Below are positions 48,890 to 57,918 of a DNA stretch of 64,000 nt, piece after piece. Numbering within the stretch: position 1 is the stretch's first letter; every line of letters begins with the position of its first letter. A model generated the notes under the pieces. It worked only from the letters and a program-made list of their open reading frames with translations. It had not been told where the DNA came from and ran no database searches. Made by a program: the position numbers and the translations under genes. The stretch spans positions 1 to 64,000 of the forward strand of contig CAZJYX010000012.1 of the NCBI GenBank assembly GCA_964550375.1. The letters are read 5' to 3'. The stretch comes from JAAYXS01 sp964550375 (lineage in GTDB: Bacteria > Planctomycetota > Phycisphaerae > UBA1845 > Fen-1342).

Positions 48890-51652
48890 TTACTGCGCCT
48901 GGAACTGCGCGGTCAGCGTGCGCTCGATGCGCGACCGGCATTCCTCCAGGTGCGCCCGCGAGGCGAAGTCGAGCTCCCGGCTGTCCAGGCTGTGCGCAAT
49001 CTTCTCGCCCAGCTCGAGCGTGGCCAGCGCCAGTATGGCGTGCAGGTCCTTTGAGACCGTGGCGCCCGGGCGCCCGCGCAGGTACGACAACATCGCGAAC
49101 AGGTGGTCACGCTGCAAGTTGCGTTCGAGCGAGCCGATGAACGGCTGGGCATCGGTGAACGGTCCGGACGCGCTGCCGTCCAACTCCTTCCAGATGGTGT
49201 CGCGCACCGTCCGGACCATTTCCGCCGCGGTGAACTTGTCCTCGGCGGTGCTCCGGAGCTCGGCGTCATAGACGCGCTGCAGCGCCGGGGCCGCCAGCAG
49301 GTTCATCAGCGTGCTGACCTGCGCGATCTGGATGCGGTCGCGGATCGGGTAGTCCAGGCGCGTCGGCGCGTCGGAGCCCCAATGGGTCCAGCGCGTCGGG
49401 GCCAGCATGTTCAGCGTCGCGGGATCGACGTGGAAGAACTCCGCGTTGAAGGCCGTCTCGCCCAGGAACGCCAGGGCCTGGCGCGGCAAGGCGGGATCCA
49501 GCAGCTCAAAGGCCGGCCGGGCGCCGGGGTCGCCGTGGTGGTCGCGATTGAAGTACTGCCCGGTGACGATGCGGGGCACGTAGCTCAGGCTGCGTATCCG
49601 CTCGAAGAAGATGTTCTCGAAGGCGCGCGTCAGGTAATGGCGCGGCTCGCCGTCCTGCAGGGCCCACTCGGTGATGTTCCCCAGCAGCTTGTCCGTCAGC
49701 GCGATACGCGCCCGGGCGTAATCGATCGGGTTTGACGACAGGTCATAGCGGTTGACGCGCGGGTCCGGCGAGTAGATCCAGCGCGTGTCCTCGTCCGTGG
49801 CATAGTTGAGCGCGGGCTCGGCACCGCGCCGGGCAATGGCCTGCAACAGCTCCTCTTCGGATTGCCCCTGCGGACTGGCGTAACCGTATTCAATCGCCCA
49901 ATGATCATAGGGTCCGATGGTCGGCGTAACGAAATGCCGAACGGTCTCCACCTCGTCGTCCGCGAAGAACAGCAGCGGCGTGTAGTCCATGACCGAGGCG
50001 CAGGTCGGCTCGTCGGTCTGGTCGCGCCGACGCTTGATCTCGTCCATGCTCAGCCAGTACGAGCCCTGGAAGTTGTGCCGCAAGCCCAGCGAATGCCCGA
50101 CCTCGTGCGTCACGATCTGGCGAATCGCCTCGCCGATGAAGCGCTCGGGCAGTTTCTTGGCGCCGGTGCCCGTGGCGATCATGGCGTGCTGGACCACGGC
50201 CAGCTCGTGCTGCATGCCCCAGGCGTACTGGCACGTGCAGGTGCCCTCCTCATGCAGCTTCTGCTCGAGCGCGGACCACATCTGCGCATCCCCGTCGAAC
50301 CCCGGCGCCTTGGCCGCGCCCGCCGGCCACAGGCCCGCGGCCAACTCCGGGTTCTCCTCCAGCCAGCGCTGGAAGTCCGGGCCCTTGAAGCGCGCCATGG
50401 CGGTCGGGCCGTACAGGTCAAAGTCGTACATCCAGGCCCGCGCGAAGCTGTCGTCGAAGATGATGTCCGAATCGAGAATCTGACCGGTGCGCGGATCGAC
50501 GCGCGAAGGCGCCGCCGCGAAACTCTGCCCCGACACGATCCAGCGGAAGAAGTTGTACCGCGCGTCCTCCGGATCGTAATTGGCGTACTCGTTGTCGTCG
50601 GTCTGTTGCTGGACGATGATCGCGTCCACGTAGCCGATCTGCTCGAACGCCCGGTTCCACTCCAGGATGCCGTCGCGCACCCAGCGCCGCCATTGAATCG
50701 GCACCGTCTTCTCGATGATGAACACGATCGGCTGCTTCGGCGGCGAAAGCTTCAGCGACGGGTCCTGCTTCTCAAGCTGCCAGCGGTGAATGTAGCGGTC
50801 GAACAGCTCACGCTCGTTCGGCTTCTTGCCCCAGTCGAGCTGGGCGGTCAGGAAGTAGCCCACGCGCGGATCCGCGCGCCGCGGCGTGTAGGCGCCCAGC
50901 GGCGGCAAACGCCGGAAATTGTACGTCACGCCTACCTTGCGGCCGCCGCGCTGTTCGCCCAGCGCCAGGTCCACGTCGATCAAAACGTTGTCCGGGAAAG
51001 CCTTCACCTTGGCCCAGGTGCTCAGCTCGGCGCGCACCCGCCCGCCCAGCCGCTGCACGTCGGCCAAATCTGACTTGAGCAACTGTCCGAGGTCGATCAG
51101 CACATCACCCTGCGGCGACATGCCGGCGATCGGCACCGCGGTCAGGAAGGTGTCGTTGTATGTACGCTCGACTACATCGTTGACCGGCCGCCCTTGTTTG
51201 CGGGCGAAGCGCAAGTCCGGCGTCACCAGCTTGAGCTGCTTGCCGGCGATCTCCAGGCGTACCAGTGTGGAACCCCAGGTCCAGCCGGCCATGCGCCCGC
51301 GCGACAGGCTGGTCGCCAGCAGCAGATCCTGCCCCAGCAGGTTCCGCGGAATCCTGGCCAGCAGCGTTTCGAGGTCGTGCTCCTTGTCGGTCGACGGATA
51401 ACGGTACAGCGTGAAGAGACCCTCAGCCGCGTCCATGCCCTTCGTGGCGTCGGCGATATCCGGGAACCGCGCCGCGGGCTTGCCGTCAGCGGACTTGTCG
51501 GCCTGGGATGCCGCGCCCGCCGCGCGGGCGACCTGACCAGGCGACGCCGGCTGGCCGACTTCGTCCGCCGCCAGCAACGGCGGCAACGCCAGCCCGGCAA
51601 TCACCGGCAGCACCAGGAGACCTGAGATTCGCAGGAAACTACCTCTGTTCAT
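48890..51652 (-). CDS. Large secreted zinc metalloprotease (DUF5117/DUF4953 type)
   Basis: A 920-residue secreted protein with signal peptide (FLRISGLLVLPVIAGLALPPLLA). The zinc motif HEVGHSLGLRHNFQGS (about 513-528) has the extended HExxHxxGxxH form of metzincins. Upstream blocks LVRLEIAGKQLKLVTPDLR, VERTYNDTFLTAVPI, IVFIIEKTVPIQWRRWVRDGILEWNRAFEQIG and the post-zinc SVMDYTPLLFF (a Met-turn-like MDY) match the planctomycete/Bacteroidetes family annotated as zinc-dependent metalloprotease with DUF5117 and DUF4953. The ATG at 51652 has GGAG 8 nt upstream. It is divergent from the LysM lipoprotein gene across a control region with a perfect palindrome. The substrate is unknown. Confidence 0.9.
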   Translation of the reverse strand: MNRGSFLRISGLLVLPVIAGLALPPLLAADEVGQPASPGQVARAAGAASQADKSADGKPAARFPDIADATKGMDAAEGLFTLYRYPSTDKEHDLETLLARIPRNLLGQDLLLATSLSRGRMAGWTWGSTLVRLEIAGKQLKLVTPDLRFARKQGRPVNDVVERTYNDTFLTAVPIAGMSPQGDVLIDLGQLLKSDLADVQRLGGRVRAELSTWAKVKAFPDNVLIDVDLALGEQRGGRKVGVTYNFRRLPPLGAYTPRRADPRVGYFLTAQLDWGKKPNERELFDRYIHRWQLEKQDPSLKLSPPKQPIVFIIEKTVPIQWRRWVRDGILEWNRAFEQIGYVDAIIVQQQTDDNEYANYDPEDARYNFFRWIVSGQSFAAAPSRVDPRTGQILDSDIIFDDSFARAWMYDFDLYGPTAMARFKGPDFQRWLEENPELAAGLWPAGAAKAPGFDGDAQMWSALEQKLHEEGTCTCQYAWGMQHELAVVQHAMIATGTGAKKLPERFIGEAIRQIVTHEVGHSLGLRHNFQGSYWLSMDEIKRRRDQTDEPTCASVMDYTPLLFFADDEVETVRHFVTPTIGPYDHWAIEYGYASPQGQSEEELLQAIARRGAEPALNYATDEDTRWIYSPDPRVNRYDLSSNPIDYARARIALTDKLLGNITEWALQDGEPRHYLTRAFENIFFERIRSLSYVPRIVTGQYFNRDHHGDPGARPAFELLDPALPRQALAFLGETAFNAEFFHVDPATLNMLAPTRWTHWGSDAPTRLDYPIRDRIQIAQVSTLMNLLAAPALQRVYDAELRSTAEDKFTAAEMVRTVRDTIWKELDGSASGPFTDAQPFIGSLERNLQRDHLFAMLSYLRGRPGATVSKDLHAILALATLELGEKIAHSLDSRELDFASRAHLEECRSRIERTLTAQFQAQ

Positions 51653-51979
51653 GTTCACGCTCCGTTCGGGCCAAGGGGGCAGCGGGCCTCGACCGGTCGG
51701 CAAGACCGGCGGCCCGGCGACGCGAGTCTACCCGCGCGGCTGGTCAGAGACGATAGTCCGTCTCTGACCGCCCCACAGGTTTCGACAACACGCCCACATC
51801 AGACGTATCGGTGCCGTGCGTCCAATAAAAGCAGGAAACCCTGCTCTCCCCAGATCATAGCCGCCCGGCCGCCATCGGCCGCCGGCCCGACCCGCCGGAT
51901 GGCTTTACAAGCTGCCGCCGTTCGGGTCTGATGCGCCCAGCCGGCGACAACAGAACGCCGGGACAGAAGGAGAAGGACC
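51653..51979. other. Divergent intergenic region with palindrome
   Basis: These 327 nt separate the metalloprotease and LysM lipoprotein genes. They contain no credible gene. The only clear structure is the 11-bp inverted repeat at 51742-51769. I found no convincing -35/-10 pair by eye. Confidence 0.6.
51742..51769. repeat. Perfect 11-bp inverted repeat (operator or hairpin)
   Basis: GGTCAGAGACG (51742-51752) and its exact reverse complement (51759-51769) flank a 6-nt spacer ATAGTC. It lies between two divergently transcribed genes, 90 nt from the metalloprotease start, without a T-run. This suits an operator for a dimeric repressor, or a hairpin in the metalloprotease leader. Confidence 0.7.
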
Positions 51980-52375
51980 GTGGTGCGTTCAGTCCTCACG
52001 ATGCTCGCGGCCGCAGCCTTGCTGCTGACCGCTTGTCAGAGCCAGCCCAAAACCACTTCCAGCGCCCAGGAACCCTACACCCCCAACGAGCACTGGGACG
52101 CGACGTCCACCGAGACGGCGGCCGACACTGACTGGTACACCGCCGAGCCCGAGACCACGGCTTGGCAGGCCGAGCCCCCCGTCATGCCGGCCGACGAACC
52201 GCTTATGCCCAGCGGTGTCCAAACGCACGTCGTGCGCAAGGGCGAGACGCTCTACGAGCTGGCCCGGCGCTATTACGCCGACCAATCGCGCTGGCGCGAC
52301 ATCTGGCAGGCCAACCGCAGCCAGCTTCCTGACCCGAACAAACTGCGCGTCGGCATGGAACTCGTCATTCCATAG
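51980..52375 (+). CDS. Small LysM-domain lipoprotein
   Basis: A 131-residue lipoprotein: signal SVLTMLAAAALLLTAC (lipobox LTAC, cysteine near residue 19), a Thr/Glu-rich linker, and one C-terminal LysM domain from HVVRKGETLYELARRYYADQ to LRVGMELVIP. It should be held in the outer membrane and touch peptidoglycan. The GTG at 51980 follows AGGAGAAGGACC. The LysM repeat resembles those of the protein encoded at 28864, so the two may be paralogues. recG follows on the same strand. Confidence 0.85.
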   Translation: MVRSVLTMLAAAALLLTACQSQPKTTSSAQEPYTPNEHWDATSTETAADTDWYTAEPETTAWQAEPPVMPADEPLMPSGVQTHVVRKGETLYELARRYYADQSRWRDIWQANRSQLPDPNKLRVGMELVIP

Positions 52376-52449
52376 CCCGCGCCCGGAGGCTCGTGGCGCC
52401 GGCCGGAACGCCGGCGCGCTGTGTCCGGCCTGGCCGGCGCGTGAACGCC

Positions 52450-54564
52450 ATGGGCAGTTTGCGACTCGATAGTCCGCTCCAGTATCTCAAGGGCATTGGC
52501 CCGGCGCGCGCCCAGTGGTTCGCCGCCGCCGGCCTCACAACCGTCGGCCAACTCCTCGAATACTACCCCTTTCGCTATGAATCCGAGGCCGGTGACGTCG
52601 CCATTGCCGACCTGCAGCCCGGCATGAACGCGACGGTCCGCGGCACGGTCGTGCGGCTGAGCGGCGCCGGCCGCGCCACACGCGTAGCCGAGATCGACGA
52701 CGGGACCGACCAATGCGTACTGCGCTGGTTCCAGCCGCGCTACCTGCCGCGCGGCCTGGCAATCGGAGCCGCTGTCATCGCGGTCGGAACGGCCCAGGAA
52801 TACGCCGGCCGCCTGGAGCTCGTGCATCCCCGCGTCCAGGTGTTCGCGCCCGACGCCCTCACGCTGCGACAGGACTCCGGCGCCCGCCAGGTCGGCGTCT
52901 ACCGCGGGAACGCGCAACTCAAGCCGGCCCTGATTCGCCGCGCTGTTCACACCGTCCTGGCTCAGCCGCACCTGCCGGTGGAGGAGCCCCTCCCGCCGGC
53001 ATTGTTACGCAAACACAACCTGCCGGCCCGCGCGGCGGCCATTCGCGCGATGCATCTGCCGACGAATGCGGCGGAGTTGACACAGGCGCGCCAGCGGCTG
53101 GTTTACGAGGAGTTCCTGCTGCTTGAGTTGTTGCTGGCGTTGCGGCGCTACAGGACGTTGGACACGGCCGCCGGCCAGCGGCTGCACATCACGCCCGAGA
53201 TCGACCGCCGCATCCGCGCACGCTTCCCATTCCCGTTGACGGCGGGGCAGGACCGCGTCGTGCGCGAAATCTGCGCCGACCTCGAAAGCGGCCGCCCAAT
53301 GGCGCGCCTGCTACAGGGCGACGTCGGCACCGGCAAGACCGTCGTGGCCCTGTATGCCGGCCTCGTGGCTATCGCGAACGGGCGCCAGGCCGCCGTGATG
53401 GCGCCCACCGAGATCCTCGCCCGCCAGCACTTCAACAACATCGCGCACTACCTGGCCGACAGCCGGGTGCGCTACGCGCTGCTGCGCGGTGGTCTCGCCC
53501 AGGCCGAGCGGACCGCCTTGCTCGAAGGCGTGCGGGAAGGGGGGATCGACCTGGTGGTCGGCACGCAAGCCCTCATTCAGAAGGACGTGGTCTTCCATAA
53601 GCTCGCCGTCGTGGTCGTGGATGAGCAGCACAAGTTCGGCGTTCTCCAACGGGCCGCTTTCCGGACCAAGGGGCCCATGCCGCATTACCTGGTTATGACC
53701 GCCACGCCGATCCCCCGCACGCTGGCCATGACTGTCTTCGGCGACCTGGATGTGTCCATGATTCGGGACGCTCCGCCGGGCCGCGGCCGGATTACGACGC
53801 ACGTGGTGGCCGGGCGACAGTGGCAGACGCTCATGCGAGAGCTGCGGCCGAGGCTCGCAGGCGGTGAGCAGGCCTACGTAGTCTGTCCCGTGATTGGCGA
53901 CGACGCCGCGCCCGCGGCGCCGACCGACGATGCGCCCGCACGCAGCGCCAATGGCGCCTTGTTATCGGCCGTCGAAACCTACGAGCGGCTGGTAGGGGGG
54001 CCGTGGGCGGGCCTCAACGTCGGGCTGCTCCACGGCGGCATGTCCTCCGACGAGCAGCGCCGGATCCTGGCCGCTTTCGCCGCCGGGCAACTGCACGCAC
54101 TGGTCGCCACCACCGTGGTCGAGGTTGGAGTCGATGTGCCGAATGCGACCATCATGGTCGTTGAACACGCCGAGCGGTTCGGCTTGTCGCAGCTTCACCA
54201 GTTGCGCGGTCGCGTGGGTCGCGGCAGCGCTGACGCCCAGTGCGTGCTGGTGGTGCGCGGCGGCGGGCGCGTGGCCGCGGATCGGCTGGCGGTCATGACG
54301 GAGACGACGGACGGTTTCCGGATCGCCGAGGCGGACCTGCGGCAACGCGGCCCCGGCGAGTTATTGGGCACGCGCCAGCACGGCCTGCCGGAGTTGCGCA
54401 TCGGGAACCTGGTGGAGGATTTCGAGTTGCTCGAAACGGCCCGCGCGGATGCGTTCGAGCTGGTTCGGCAGGACCCTGCGCTGTCGCGTCCCGAGCACGC
54501 CGTGCTGGCGGACGCCCTCCGGCGACAAATGGGCGATAAGCTGGCGCTGGTTGACGCGGGTTGA
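52450..54564 (+). CDS. recG: ATP-dependent DNA helicase RecG
   Basis: The 704-residue helicase remodels stalled replication forks and Holliday junctions. The N-terminal wedge region starts LQYLKGIGPARAQWFAAAGL and includes the OB fold (AYYPFRYE-like YYPFRYESEAGDVAI). Helicase motifs are GDVGTGKTVVAL (Walker A), APTEILARQH (Ia), VVVDEQHKFGVLQR (Walker B DEQH), TATPIPRTLAMTVFGDLDVS (III and following) and QLRGRVGRGSADAQ (VI). The ATG at 52450 is chosen because the frame from 52393 adds residues without family similarity; no clear Shine-Dalgarno is present for either. Confidence 0.95.
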   Translation: MGSLRLDSPLQYLKGIGPARAQWFAAAGLTTVGQLLEYYPFRYESEAGDVAIADLQPGMNATVRGTVVRLSGAGRATRVAEIDDGTDQCVLRWFQPRYLPRGLAIGAAVIAVGTAQEYAGRLELVHPRVQVFAPDALTLRQDSGARQVGVYRGNAQLKPALIRRAVHTVLAQPHLPVEEPLPPALLRKHNLPARAAAIRAMHLPTNAAELTQARQRLVYEEFLLLELLLALRRYRTLDTAAGQRLHITPEIDRRIRARFPFPLTAGQDRVVREICADLESGRPMARLLQGDVGTGKTVVALYAGLVAIANGRQAAVMAPTEILARQHFNNIAHYLADSRVRYALLRGGLAQAERTALLEGVREGGIDLVVGTQALIQKDVVFHKLAVVVVDEQHKFGVLQRAAFRTKGPMPHYLVMTATPIPRTLAMTVFGDLDVSMIRDAPPGRGRITTHVVAGRQWQTLMRELRPRLAGGEQAYVVCPVIGDDAAPAAPTDDAPARSANGALLSAVETYERLVGGPWAGLNVGLLHGGMSSDEQRRILAAFAAGQLHALVATTVVEVGVDVPNATIMVVEHAERFGLSQLHQLRGRVGRGSADAQCVLVVRGGGRVAADRLAVMTETTDGFRIAEADLRQRGPGELLGTRQHGLPELRIGNLVEDFELLETARADAFELVRQDPALSRPEHAVLADALRRQMGDKLALVDAG

Positions 54565-54591
54565 ATCGGACCTTTGCACCGTAGAGCCGGA

Positions 54592-55488
54592 TCAGGGGCT
54601 TCGTTGGCGCAGGGCGCGGCGCCAACTGAGCACGAGCCAGCCCGCCACGCCCAGCAGGATCAGCGGCCCGCCCATAAGTGTCGGAATGGGGACTGCCTCG
54701 CCAACGAGCAGGAACGTCCAGAGCGGATTCAGGATGGTCTCCAACAGCAGGATCAGCGCGGCGCGGTGCGCCTCGATGCGCTGCAACGCCCAGGAGAAAA
54801 GGACGTACGGCAGTGTGAACTGCACTATGCTCAGTATCAGCACCAGCAGCCAGGCACGCGGCGAGATCACGAAGGTACCCCACAGCGCCACCGGCAGGAT
54901 CAGCAGCAACCCCGAGCCCAGGGCGTTGGTGGCCGCCACGACGAACGGGTTGACCGGCCGCAGGCCGCGCAGCGTCACCGTCAACGTCCCATAGCCCAGT
55001 CCGCTGCCGAGCGCCACGATTAGCATCGTGGTTTCGGTGGCGGGGCTGGTGAAGAAGATTATCCCGACCCCGGCCATTGCGACCAGCAGCACGCCGCCCT
55101 CGATTCCGCCGGGCCGCTCGCCGAGCACCAGCGGCGCCAGCAGAAAAACCCATATCGGCGAAGTGTATTGCAGGATTATCGCGCTGGCGGCGGCGGTGTT
55201 GGCCGTTGCAATACAGAAGGAAGCTGTCATGAAGGTGAACGCGAGGATGGCCGCCAGCGGCCAGACACGGTTCACGTTCTTGAGCGTGCTCCGGCGGCCC
55301 CACGCCAGCGGTAGGAAGAGCAGGCCGCCGAGCAGCGACCGATAACAGGCAATCGTGATGCCCGGTACGTCGGCGGCATCGAGCAGCTTGATCAGAGGAC
55401 CGTTAAGGCTCCACAGCGCGGCACAGGCCAATAACACGAGTACGGCCCGGCCGGGGTGCCTGGAAGCTGTGGATAGGGGGCTTACCAT
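54592..55488 (-). CDS. EamA/DMT-family transporter
   Basis: A 298-residue membrane protein with about ten hydrophobic helices in two repeats, each a DUF6/EamA unit: LLACAALWSLNGPLIKL...ACYRSLLGGLLFLPLAWG in the first and ALGSGLLLILPVALWGTF...QFTLPYVLFSWALQRIEAHRAALILLLETILNPLWTFLLVGE in the second. These carry small metabolites; the substrate cannot be read. It lies 44 nt downstream of the thiamine-binding MTH1187-type gene on the same strand. Confidence 0.88.
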   Translation of the reverse strand: MVSPLSTASRHPGRAVLVLLACAALWSLNGPLIKLLDAADVPGITIACYRSLLGGLLFLPLAWGRRSTLKNVNRVWPLAAILAFTFMTASFCIATANTAAASAIILQYTSPIWVFLLAPLVLGERPGGIEGGVLLVAMAGVGIIFFTSPATETTMLIVALGSGLGYGTLTVTLRGLRPVNPFVVAATNALGSGLLLILPVALWGTFVISPRAWLLVLILSIVQFTLPYVLFSWALQRIEAHRAALILLLETILNPLWTFLLVGEAVPIPTLMGGPLILLGVAGWLVLSWRRALRQRSP

Positions 55489-55532
55489 CAACGGGCCGCG
55501 CCGGGTGCGACAGGTAATCGGACTATGGCCGG

Positions 55533-55832
55533 CTACGCCAGCTTCTCTTCGACGCTGCGGACCTTGTCCGCCATGGTCTGGGGGCGGTCCGTGCGTGTAC
55601 CGAGCTTGATGATGGTTGAGACGCGCGGAGCGCCCATTTCATGCACGACGGCGTGGCAGCGCTTGACGGCCGCGAATACCTCGTCCCAATCGCCTTCAAT
55701 GTTGGTGCCGTAGGCGTGCAGTTGGTGCGATAGGCCAGCTTCCTGGAGCACGCGTTCACAGGCCGCAACGTAGCGCGACACGGATACGCCCACACCCACC
55801 GGCACGACGCAGAGATCCATAATAACGTTCAC
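55533..55832 (-). CDS. MTH1187-family thiamine-binding protein (UPF0045)
   Basis: A 99-residue ferredoxin-like-fold protein: MDLCVVPVGVGVSVSRYVAACERVL, SHQLHAYGTNIEGDWDEVFAAVKRCHAVVHEMGAPRVSTIIKLGTRTDR. This matches the MTH1187/YkoF-like group, small cytoplasmic proteins that bind thiamine. The GTG at 55832 follows an excellent GGAGGAG box. With the downstream transporter it may form a small vitamin-related unit, but I see no TPP riboswitch in the leader. Confidence 0.9.
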   Translation of the reverse strand: MNVIMDLCVVPVGVGVSVSRYVAACERVLQEAGLSHQLHAYGTNIEGDWDEVFAAVKRCHAVVHEMGAPRVSTIIKLGTRTDRPQTMADKVRSVEEKLA

Positions 55833-56450
55833 CGACGCTCCTCCTTTCCAGGGCGCTGATTCTATCTCCGGTTGGCGCGCATGTCATAGGCGGCGACCGG
55901 CTGGGGCGCGGCGCGGTAGTCCGGGGACGGAGCGCGGCCGGATACTCCCCAATTCGTACAGGACCATCGGGCGGCGGGCGTAAGCGCCTGCGGGCGGCCT
56001 TGTCTCGGCGGGCTGGGACTGCGGAATGGTGCGCTGCGGGAAACGGACACGCTGTTATCGGCCCACGTGGTGAAGGTCCTGTAAAGCGCGGCCTCCTGGC
56101 AGATGCGCCGTGATAAGCCGGGTAGGCCCGCGGGCGCAAGAATGCCCGCTGCGCGACGTTCAGAATCCCCCTGATTTCACTGCCCATTTTCACCAGTGGT
56201 TTGCTTCGGGCCGGAACGTTTTGGAAATTACCTCTGTCATACTGACGGGCCTGTGGCCGGGCAACAAGCGGCCACCGACGCCGTCGGGGGATGCCGGCCG
56301 GCCGAGGCCTGAAAACAAGCAGTCCAGCGGAGCAGGGAGGCCTGCTCGTGCCTCCGGAGTGGAACTCGGGGAGCAGTTATGGGTCGCAGGGATGTGCGGG
56401 TTCCTGGCAGCGTTGTCTTGTCGTGACGCGCAACACGAAGGAGATCTTCA
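55833..56450. other. Gene-free stretch before the Tad locus
   Basis: These 618 nt separate the - strand MTH1187 gene from flp. Frames here are short or lack any family feature, so I call no gene. The right half is somewhat less GC-rich around 56160-56245 and probably contains the pilin promoter. One weak possibility is GGAAC (56213-56217), an 18-bp spacer and GTCATA (56236-56241), which resembles ECF-sigma promoters. The flp ribosome-binding site GAAGGAG ends the region. Confidence 0.5.
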
Positions 56451-56633
56451 ATGCTCAATCGGATCAAACACTTCTTGGTCAACGAGGATGGCCCGACCGC
56501 GACCGAGTACGCGGTCATGCTGGCGTTGATCATCATCGTCTGCCTGGCGGGCATTACCCTGCTCGGCGAGACGGTCAACGGTGTGTTCGAGACTGTCTCC
56601 GGCGGTCTGCCGGATGGAGCCGCGCCGGGCTAG
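56451..56633 (+). CDS. flp: Flp/Fap-type class IVb pilin
   Basis: A 60-residue prepilin. The leader ends NEDG (cleavage after G14 by the prepilin peptidase), and the mature N-terminus PTATEYAVMLALIIIVCLAGI has the class IVb glutamate at +5 followed by tyrosine and one hydrophobic helix. The C-terminus is short, as usual for Flp. GAAGGAG lies 8 nt before the ATG. A strong terminator directly follows, so most transcripts should carry flp alone, giving excess pilin over the assembly proteins. Confidence 0.93.
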   Translation: MLNRIKHFLVNEDGPTATEYAVMLALIIIVCLAGITLLGETVNGVFETVSGGLPDGAAPG

Positions 56634-56667
56634 TAGTCGGCAGCGACGTCGTCGCGAATTGGAGCCC

Positions 56668-56716
56668 ACGGACGGCGGCGTTCGCACCGTGCGAAGCGTC
56701 GCCGTCCGTCTTTCTT
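56668..56716 (+). terminator. Strong rho-independent terminator after flp
   Basis: A 10-bp perfect outer stem (56668-56677 with 56700-56709) and a 5-bp inner stem TTCGC/GCGAA with loop ACCGT are followed by CTTTCTT. It lies between flp and the prepilin peptidase gene, so partial read-through would set the ratio of pilin to assembly machinery. Confidence 0.8.
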
Positions 56717-56804
56717 GGCCCGGGTGCTGAACTGACCGATGAAACAGAGGACTGCGGTTCTCGGAGCCGCGGTAGGTTTATGGGACACGACTCATAAGGC
56801 AGGC

Positions 56805-57365
56805 ATGGGAATGAACTTCGGCTACTGGGAAATCACGTTGGCGGTGCTCATCCCAGGCATCTTATATGCCTCCTGGATCGACTACGCACAACGCCGCGTG
56901 CCCAACTGGCTGAACGCCGCCCTCGCGGCCGCCGGCCTGGCGGCTCAGGCCGTCTTCTTCGGCTGGAGCGGACTGGGCGCTGGCTTGCTGGGCCTGCTGG
57001 TGGGCTTCGGCGTGCTGATCCTGCCCTGGCTCATGCACGGCATGGGGGCTGGTGACGTGAAGCTCATGATGGCGATCGGTTGCTGGCTGGGACCGTGGCT
57101 GACGCTGCTGAGCTTCATGGCGGGGGCAGTTATCGGCGGCATCGTCGCCGTAGTGATGATTGTCGCCACCGGGCGGATGGTCCACGCCCTTGCCAACGTG
57201 CAAACGATCATGACCAAGATGCGACGGGTGGAGACGGCTTTCGGGGAGTACGGCGGGGCGCGCACGTTCGGCGCGACCAGCCAACTGCTGCCGTACGGCG
57301 TGCCGTTGACGGCGGGCACAATCGCCGTGCTGCTGACTTACTACATAGGAGGATGGCTGTCGTGA
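56805..57365 (+). CDS. cpaA: Prepilin peptidase, CpaA/TadV type (A24)
   Basis: A 186-residue membrane aspartic protease that cleaves the Flp leader. The two catalytic aspartates are in SWIDYAQRRVPNWL (D26) and GMGAGDVKLMMA (D84); the second is the usual GxGD motif. Five to six hydrophobic segments are visible. The N-terminal methylase domain of PilD is absent, as in CpaA proteins. AAGGCAGGC precedes the ATG at 56805. The tadE-like gene begins in the overlapping GTGA. Confidence 0.92.
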   Translation: MGMNFGYWEITLAVLIPGILYASWIDYAQRRVPNWLNAALAAAGLAAQAVFFGWSGLGAGLLGLLVGFGVLILPWLMHGMGAGDVKLMMAIGCWLGPWLTLLSFMAGAVIGGIVAVVMIVATGRMVHALANVQTIMTKMRRVETAFGEYGGARTFGATSQLLPYGVPLTAGTIAVLLTYYIGGWLS

Positions 57366-57763
57366 TCCACAGCAACAGAAAGAAGCGACGCTGGGGCGGA
57401 GCGACGGTCGAGATGGCCGTCGTTACGCCGTTACTGCTGACGATGCTGCTCGGCATCATCGAGTATGGCTGGGTCTTCTCGGTCAGGCAGGCCTTGACGA
57501 CCGCGGCGCGCGAGGGGGCGCGGACGGCTGCGTTGCCCGGCTCGACCGAGGAAGACATCGAGGGCCGCGTGGCGGCTTTTCTGGCCCCGATGGGGCTGGA
57601 TACGTACTCCGTTGAAATCACGCGTTCCACCCCGTTCGACCCGACGGAAACCGTGCATCTGACGGTGCCGTACGCGGACGTCACGCTGGTGGGCGGATTC
57701 TTCGGCAGCACGGATTTCAATCTGGGCGCCACGTGCTCGATGCGGAAGGAGGGTCTGGATTAG
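57362..57763 (+). CDS. tadE: TadE-like pseudopilin
   Basis: A 133-residue protein: basic N-terminus, then GGATVEMAVVTPLLLTMLLGIIEYGWVF, the TadE hydrophobic helix with the glutamate at the +5-like position, and a short periplasmic beta domain (YSVEITRSTPFDPTETVHLTVPY). TadE and TadF are minor pseudopilins processed by the prepilin peptidase. Only one copy is seen here. AGGAGG lies 9 nt before the GTG at 57362, and directly abuts an ATG at 57353, which is therefore less likely. Confidence 0.88.
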   Translation: MIHSNRKKRRWGGATVEMAVVTPLLLTMLLGIIEYGWVFSVRQALTTAAREGARTAALPGSTEEDIEGRVAAFLAPMGLDTYSVEITRSTPFDPTETVHLTVPYADVTLVGGFFGSTDFNLGATCSMRKEGLD

Positions 57764-57766
57764 CCC

Positions 57767-57791
57767 GGCGGTCAGCGCGGGTCTGACGGCC
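57767..57791 (+). terminator. Possible hairpin between tadE and cpaB
   Basis: A 9-bp stem with one mismatch (57767-57775 with 57783-57791), loop CGCGGGT, followed by GTTTAG. It lies 3 nt after the tadE stop. Weak as a terminator; it may be a processing or attenuation site. Confidence 0.3.
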
Positions 57792-57918
57792 GTTTAGCGC
57801 GGAAGGGAAAGATGCAGGGATCGGCGCGGTCGTTCGCGCCGGCGCTGGATAGGTGGTCGTCGCGCGGCGCGCGGCGACCTGGGTGCGCGCTCGTGACAGC
57901 GCGGCAGGAAACGCGAGC

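Noticed and set aside
49862..51073. A 403-codon open frame on the + strand
   Set aside because: It is antisense to the metalloprotease gene whose zinc motif and signal peptide are clear.
55756..56193. A 145-codon open frame on the - strand in the gene-free stretch
   Set aside because: It is Arg/Pro-rich, overlaps the MTH1187 gene and lacks a ribosome-binding site or any motif.
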